Assembly: GCA_014529385.2 (NCBI GenBank)
Contig: CM043955.1
Span: 138,435,108-138,499,107 of the forward strand
DNA length: 64,000 bases
Direction: 5' to 3'
From: Adiantum capillus-veneris
Lineage: Eukaryota > Streptophyta > Polypodiopsida > Polypodiales > Pteridaceae
Within the stretch, counting starts at the first letter, position 1. Every line of letters starts with the position of its first letter. Made by a program: the position numbers and the translations under genes. The notes beneath the pieces were generated by a model. That model was not told where the DNA came from, made no database searches, and worked only from the letters and a program-made list of their open reading frames with translations. Positions 61,157 through 64,000 of the stretch are shown here, one piece after another.

Positions 61157-61353
61157 GCCATTGCTCAATTTTCTTTGACATGATTCATTGAGTTGGTTCC
61201 ATACCATCTTGAAATGTTGCAGAGAGTTCACCACACTTTGATTACTTAGGATATGCTCTAATCCCAAATTATCAAAGTGTGGTGTACTCTCTTCAACATT
61301 GCAAGATAGTAAGGAACCAGCTCAATGAATCATGAAGAAAACTGAGCAATGGC
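61157..61353. repeat. Imperfect hairpin with about 85-nt arms
   Basis: The left arm GCCATTGCTC ... CACACTTTGAT (61157 to about 61242) is mirrored by ATCAAAGTGTGG ... GAGCAATGGC (about 61277-61353) with scattered mismatches. The loop is about 30 nt. The size and mismatch level fit a plant microRNA precursor or a foldback element. No known microRNA sequence was recognised in the arms. Confidence 0.75.
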
Positions 61354-62457
61354 TCTACAATATGAAATGCAACAAGAATAACATGGTCATCTAAACATCA
61401 CTATGTACGAATTTTGAATACTTGAAGAAAATCCATATCTCTGTACATCCTCCAACACACTTAACGAAGCCGTACACATTAGTCTGGAACATGAACAAGA
61501 GATAGAGAAATGCATCAAGAGCATACAATATACACACCTATCTTAGATGCCATAACAAGTAGCCATCTGGAGGCATCTATGATGGAATGTGCAACATGAA
61601 ATCCATGTTGCACAAGCTCTTCTATGAAAATATCCCATTCAGCACAACACTCAAGGTGATCTGTGATCCACCAAATGCTATAAGTATATAATCAAGAGCT
61701 AGTGACATAGTTCCATGCTAGGACCGAAACCTTTGTAGCATACGTAAAGCAAAACAATCTCCTAAGTGTCAATCCTATAAAAGTTTAAATCTATACTAGT
61801 GATTAAAGACTCTAAAACATTACTTCTTATGCCATAAGCACATGCATCATCTACACCGCCCATGAAATTTGAAGAGCATCCGTTGGAACATCTACAACAC
61901 AACAAAAGAGAATTCAAATGAACCATAAGAAAGCAGCAATTAAACTCATCGCGTACGTACATGCAAAGGATCAACGACAATGTGGCCTAATATACATAGT
62001 AAAGCTCATGTATAGATGCCATCATTGATGACATGTTGTCTTATGATAACATCATTAAGTGCAATGTTTTCGAAGATCATAGCAGATAATCAAGGAGTTA
62101 AAGAAGTCATATTCTGTGCCAATGCTTGCTACTGGCCATTGTCCACATTGGGAGGATGAGCATTCACTGTGTCTCGATGCATAGCGCCATGCAACTCTTG
62201 TTAACACTAGGGAGACAACCAATATGTATAATAATCCTCCACATGTCTCTGAAAGACTACCAAAAGAATTAGGGACCACCACATCCTGCATAAGCTTGAA
62301 ACAGGCTGTGTCGATAGGGACAATTTGGCACCCCTATCTTTTGTAATGCCGTCTAAAACATAATCAACATTTTCATTTTGGGTTTAAACTCATAGGGAAA
62401 GATGCCAAACCTCTACTTCTTTTATAAATTAAAGTACACCATGATTGAAAAAACTTA
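61354..62457. other. Unassigned non-coding sequence
   Basis: Short open stretches only, none with a recognisable domain. Confidence 0.5.
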
Positions 62458-62782
62458 GGCTCTGTCACACTCGGAAAGGTGGCCATACCTCTTTTTGAAA
62501 GGTGGCAACCAAAGGCAGACACATTGGGTCATGTATGAAAAGACGTCCTCAATGCCACGTGGTAGGATGTTGTGTTTCATTCTGATGGAGCAAGAGTCAA
62601 GTCCTATGAGCTTCGTTCCTATGTCAAGCTTTTTACAGTTGGCGTTTATAATGTAAAGATGGCTGTCTCACTTGTCTCCCTCTCTCACAAAGGCTTGCGA
62701 CCACGTTCTACCTCTTTCATGGTGAATGGGCTCTTGCCATCTCAGCATGGCCTTGCACTACCCATCCCAGTGTGACAAGGAT
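62458..62782. mobile_element. Harbinger-like MITE or remnant
   Basis: Ends GGCTCTGTCACACTCGG and CCCAGTGTGACAAGGAT are near inverted repeats, flanked by TTA on both sides (62455-62457, 62783-62785). Shares the TGTCACAC core with the MITE at 63173. 325 bp, no coding capacity for a transposase. Confidence 0.5.
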
Positions 62783-62848
62783 TTAGTCTTTACAAAAGAA
62801 ACCCAATTAAAATAATCTTTACATGGAAACCAATCTTTAACCAACTGA

Positions 62849-63551
62849 AGCATGTCGTGTTGGACAGGATACTTTGGGACTCTTGAGGGAGCGCACAGGA
62901 GGCCATTCGGAGACAAAACTATTATCTTCAAGTAAACACAATAAAAATAGAGAAAACTGATCTTTTGAACCCAATGAAAATTGTGAAAAGTAATCCTTTT
63001 AGCTATCTAAAACTAGCCGTGTCAACACGGAGAGTTTTGGACGACTGAGAGAGTAGCTTCTCAAACAAATTCGGGGCAAACCATCATCTACAAAATCAAA
63101 AAACGTCAATAAAAAAGGCATCCAATATATATCTATAGGTGTCTGAAAAACTCAATATAAGTAGGCGTCTAAGGCATGTGTCACACTGGGGCGGCCAAAT
63201 GCGTCCCATGTTGAAATGGCGCCCGTATATTGGCTAGGGCAAAAAGTAAAACATGGCCACGAGACCCTGTCAGAGGAACGGCCTTGCATGCCCACCCAAG
63301 TTTCTAATTGTGCGGCCATTTGACAAAAAGCGAGGCGCGAAAGCCCACACTCTGCACGTCAGCGTGAGAGCCGGTGGCTCTACCATGTGGCCAAAGCTCA
63401 TTTGTTCAAACTTTCGGACACTTTGGTAAGTAAAGCCAAGTGTGACATGAAAGTGACGGCCATGCTTGTGAAAGAAGGTGGGACGCCCGCCCCAGTGTGA
63501 CACGGGCCTAAAGGAAGCCATGTCGGCACGGAGACTTTGGGACTGCTGGAG
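62849..63551. repeat. Three diverged copies of a 40-bp sequence
   Basis: The pattern AGC(C)-ATGTCGG-CACGGAGACTTTGGGACT recurs in diverged form at 62849-62892, 63014-63052 and 63516-63551. The third copy lies just right of the MITE at 63173-63508. Confidence 0.45.
63173..63508. mobile_element. Harbinger-like MITE
   Basis: Terminal repeats GGCATGTGTCACACTGGGGC and CCCCAGTGTGACACGGGCC, flanked by TAA at 63170-63172 and 63509-63511. A 3-bp TAA/TTA target duplication and a GG start are PIF/Harbinger features. 336 bp. Confidence 0.7.
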
Positions 63552-63947
63552 TTTGGTTACTGGACAGAGGCCTTGCTCATCCGCACCTATCTGGTTTCGT
63601 GGAATTCCTAGCCATGGCAAAGCATCGCACAGTTTTGGTGCAGCTGTTGGAATTGTCCAAGTTGTTGAAGTTGCACTATCACGAAGTCGTTCGTACTTAT
63701 CGCACAACGTACTGCAGCAATTGAGCGTACTCCCATCGGGCGTCACAGGTACTACCGTAGCTTTGTCTTGTGGCTCTACAACTCTTGTGATGCCTCAAGG
63801 TGGCTACTGCAAGTTTTGTGAAGGAACGTGATCCAGCAAAGCAGATGGCGCAAGACACTCAATGAGTGCATGTGGTGCAAGGTGTGTGATTCTTCATGGA
63901 ACACTTGCCATGAAAGCTACCTCACTCCCCAGTGGACCTGAAAGCTT

Positions 63948-63950
<3 letters not shown>
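63509..63950. other. Unassigned sequence
   Basis: An open stretch at 63478-63831 has no recognisable domain; no gene called. Confidence 0.45.

Positions 63951-63983
<33 letters not shown>
63951..63983. repeat. (TC)n microsatellite
   Basis: TC run near the right edge, followed by CACACA. Confidence 0.9.
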
Positions 63984-63985
<2 letters not shown>

Positions 63986-64000
63986 GCACACACGCATGCA

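Noticed and set aside
62572-62775. Small protein gene inside the MITE at 62458-62782
   Set aside because: Short frame ending at the MITE terminus with no recognisable domain.

Overview
The window is nuclear DNA of a land plant with a large, repeat-rich genome, probably a seed-free lineage, although the lineage cannot be fixed from this sequence. The plant signs are CACTA (En/Spm) genes of the TNP1 and TNP2 types, a Ty1/copia element with a tRNA-iMet-type primer site nearby, and a Tat/Athila-like Ty3/gypsy element with a tRNA-Asp-type primer site. GT-AG introns and long (GA)n arrays occur throughout. I see no ordinary host gene; almost everything is nested mobile DNA.

Layout. 1-4217: right part of element X1, an unclassified multigene DNA transposon here called X, inserted in an old gypsy relative (4218 to about 5480). 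About 5754-6640: gypsy RT remnant. 6747-25636: a CACTA element whose TNP2 gene is split by X2 (9928-23750). At 25637 a copia element on the minus strand begins; it is split by an 18.76-kb gypsy element (29020-47775, target duplication ATTCC), and its gag resumes at 47776 and is cut at 48210 by X3. 48211 to about 56470: X3. 56475-57390: LINE fragment between (GA)n arrays. About 57396-59162: right end of X4. 59163-59975: 5' end of another copia. 59976-64000: non-coding DNA with a hairpin and two Harbinger-like MITEs.

The main result is element X. The complete copy X2 is bounded by a 35-bp terminal inverted repeat starting CATTAGG and carries four genes: E (unknown) and H converge, B (unknown) and T converge, and H and B diverge from a central region packed with short inverted-repeat modules. 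T is a candidate DDE transposase. H encodes a histone H3-like domain with an H3-type N-terminal tail, followed by a linker and a Ulp1-type cysteine protease fold. In X3, H ends in a lysine-rich, linker-histone-like tail; in X2 it ends in an acidic region and an FCP1-like HAD domain. X3 repeats the order T, B, H, E with very diverged proteins, which suggests the gene set travels as a unit. X2 interrupts the CACTA gene at a codon that reads correctly only if no target site was duplicated.

Other notable structure: the gypsy element carries nine copies of a 24-bp palindrome in two arrays with matching spacing, a second aspartic protease after its integrase, an internal second polypurine tract and a long accessory reading frame. 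LINE copies end in (CT)n instead of poly(A) and sit between (CT)n tracts. Nearly all genes are broken, and many stops look like C-to-T changes. Names T, B, H, E and X1-X4 are working labels used only here.
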